A stretch of 64,000 bases of DNA from Branchiostoma floridae (taxonomy: Eukaryota > Chordata > Leptocardii > Amphioxiformes > Branchiostomatidae), in NCBI RefSeq assembly GCF_000003815.2, contig NC_049987.1, forward strand, positions 10,584,714 to 10,648,713, read 5' to 3'. A program made the position numbers and the translations under genes. Positions 62,421 to 64,000 of the stretch are shown in pieces (position 1 is the first letter of the stretch; each line of letters begins with the position of its first letter). The notes beneath the pieces are model-generated. The model saw only the letters and a program-made list of their open reading frames with translations. It did not search any database and was not told the origin of the DNA.

Positions 62421-62800
62421 AACACTTCAACAGCAAACATAATGATAGTCTTCTTTCTAAAATGTTACCTAAGCCTACAGATAAATCAGACTCCTAATAG
62501 GTGGTGCAGAAAGGGTGTAAGTTGCGGGTGTGTGAGGCGGGGATCAGTAGTGAACCCTGCACCACCTCTTAGGAGTCTGGTTTTCCAGGGTTACAGATAT
62601 GCTTCATGTAATATGCAGTGCATGTGCTGTGTCTACCGGATACACCTCTCTATCACTCATTCTCAGCCACTATCAATACAGAATTACTTCATACAGTAAA
62701 CCCATTCTCCTTACCCCAGGTGCGTTCATCCTCTGTGGCGGCCCGTCAGGTCCCCGTGGGTTGGGTCCCCGAGATCCCATAGCCCTAGGGTCAGGACGTC
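60122..62800 (-). CDS. CSTF2: Cleavage stimulation factor subunit 2 (CstF-64), 3' exons
   Basis: Three exons in coding order: 62715-62800, 61157-61243, 60122-60241 (stop). All junctions are GT-AG and in phase (the first recognised exon begins in phase 1, so its partner lies outside the window). The last exon encodes the highly conserved C-terminal helical domain, with LIMQVLQL, EQIAMLPPEQRQSIM and ILKEQIQ; this domain of CstF-64 binds Pcf11 and related partners in mRNA 3'-end cleavage (family knowledge). The upstream exons encode the Gly/Pro/Met-rich hinge (RAMGSRGPNPRG, GPPQRMNAPG). The N-terminal RRM and CstF-77-binding hinge are beyond the right edge. Introns contain a large (CTCA)n/(CA)n repeat. 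Confidence 0.93.
61900..61938 (-). CDS. CSTF2: Candidate 39-bp cassette exon of CSTF2
   Basis: Between the two hinge exons, a pyrimidine-rich acceptor (AATCCCTCCAG) and a donor (ATG|GTACGG) enclose 39 bases that keep frame and add LPSSISNLADQLM. Phase 0 at both ends matches both neighbours, so inclusion or skipping would leave the protein in frame. Chance cannot be excluded for so short a segment. Confidence 0.3.
62274..62415. repeat. (CTCA)n then (CA)n microsatellite in a CSTF2 intron
   Basis: About 85 bp of CTCA repeats, a short CGCA transition and about 45 bp of CA repeats. The Leu-Thr-His-Ser frame read through it is not a gene. Confidence 0.95.
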
Positions 62801-64000
62801 CTGTAGTGGAACGCCAAAGAGATTATTAAACTCTGCAAAGTACTGAACAATGTCCATGGGGGTCTTCAGACAATGACTTAAACTAAGTTGAAGTCACAAA
62901 ATGAAGTTAATGATTTTTGATGATAAATGAACTTTTTTTCTGTCTGTACCATGTCTTGGCTGCTTAACTATTCCAAATAAACCATGATTTCCATAGTAAA
63001 AACTGCAAAAAAAAAACATACACATGCAAATTTTTGACACACATAAAGCTGTTCTCTTCTTGGTTGCATAACTAATTGGAATTGAACTGCTGATTGTGGT
63101 GGACAATAAGGATCAGTCTATTCCAAATATTCAGATAATCAGTTGTAGCACTCTTCTAATTATAAAAGATGTATTCAAATTATGCAAGTTAATATTAATA
63201 TCAAAGCAAACATGTAGTTCATGACTTGGTAAAGAAACAACTTTTAAGTTTAGCCTTTGAACTTGAAAGAAAAAAAAAACTGTTGCAATACCCAATTGGG
63301 TAATGGATGAGCCCATAACAGGGATAAGGTGTCCAGGACAGGGATAAGGTGTTAGACATCTATTTATATATTCTAGATTGTAACAAATTATTTTTAGAAT
63401 CACATGACAATACACATACTTAGTTTGACTGGAAGGACAATAGGTGTAGTGTACAAGGTAATGCCAGGATCAAGTGCAGCAAATCATTCATCCACAGATG
63501 AAAGGAAAGAAAAGGTGCATCTTGTCGCATATGTTCTTTTTTTACATCATGAAATGATCTTGTACTATCCAAAAGACTTCTTTTATTCAAGATGAGAACT
63601 TAAATTATGCAGTACAGTTGTCTGACTACAGGCTAATCAAAGCCTGCTTCAGTATCTATTTCATAAATGTAACTCCACATGGCTGTTAAGGAAAATAGTC
63701 TGTTAACCATCAGTTTTGATACACAGCTTGCTAAACTGACATTCTGATTTGTAGAAAAATCTAAGAGTGAATGTGATAAATGTTCAAATAAGAAGACACA
63801 GACTATTACCAGAGATCCTTAGAATTTCAAGACCCAGCACCAACTTTGAAAACAACTTTATTTTTTCTTGAAAAAATGTTTTCCCAGTTACATGTAACAT
63901 ATCTGATGCCATAGAGACTTTAAAAGTGGAAATGTTCATGGGGATTTGATTTTGTGCCAAGGAAAAACAGGAGTATTCATGGTGGTTTTAGGTTTGCATT
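62801..64000. other. Right-edge intron of CSTF2, no exon recognised
   Basis: AT-rich sequence with a short direct repeat (GGATAAGGTGT at about 63322 and 63343). No minus-strand segment with splice sites and CSTF2-like coding was found, so the preceding exon must lie beyond 64000. Confidence 0.5.

Noticed and set aside
62280-62699. 139-codon Leu-Thr-His-Ser frame
   Set aside because: It is a (CTCA)n/(CA)n microsatellite read through.
1-64000. CRISPR array, prokaryotic operon, or classic mobile element with transposase or reverse transcriptase
   Set aside because: The tandem repeats are microsatellites or satellites without spacers, the genes are intron-rich, and no transposase or polymerase motif was seen in any frame.

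Overview
The window looks like nuclear DNA from an invertebrate deuterostome, most likely a lancelet (amphioxus, Branchiostoma). The genes are split into many short exons with canonical GT-AG introns. They include ionotropic glutamate receptors, an Ig-domain exon with 1-1 phase and the metazoan mRNA 3'-end factor CSTF2. The introns and intergenic DNA are full of small foldback and MITE-like elements, tRNA-derived SINE fragments and (CTCA)n/(GA)n repeats. The species call is inference; the gene calls rest on reading frames, splice sites and recognisable motifs.

Layout. 1-4.5 kb: intergenic or intronic DNA with two abutting TTAA-bounded piggyBac-like MITEs (2551-4417). 4557-4868 (minus): a single V-type Ig exon, probably the first Ig domain of a nephrin/Kirrel-like surface protein whose other exons mostly lie outside the window. 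4.9-19.9 kb: no convincing gene, one large foldback element (7056-7704). 19913-37135 (minus): complete 18-exon ionotropic-glutamate-receptor-like gene (961 aa). 37.1-39.4 kb: intergenic spacer with a homeodomain-site-like cluster. 39355-49720 (minus): complete 16-exon paralogue (1020 aa) with a 100-N assembly gap in intron 6. 52562-53582 and 57663-59281 (plus): two 2-exon paralogues for secreted cysteine-rich proteins, separated by a satellite and duplicated-repeat block (54.2-56.2 kb). 60122-62800 (minus): the last three recognisable exons of CSTF2; the 5' part lies beyond the right edge.

The receptor pair is the most interesting content. Both spliced models are open end to end and share exon architecture: the first nine exons total exactly 1212 coding bases in each, and exons 15+16 of one (99+164) equal exon 14 of the other (263). 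Both keep signal peptide, amino-terminal domain, S1, M1, pore loop, M3, S2, M4 and cytoplasmic tail. Both nevertheless lack the canonical glutamate-contacting Arg and Glu, have a rewritten M3 gating motif, and carry non-Gln residues at the Q/R pore site (genomic Arg in one, Leu in the other). They look like a lineage-specific subfamily of divergent, possibly non-glutamate-gated receptors.

The secreted pair shows a 228-bp tract with only three mismatches inside otherwise clearly diverged genes, ending at the splice donor, which is the footprint of recent gene conversion.
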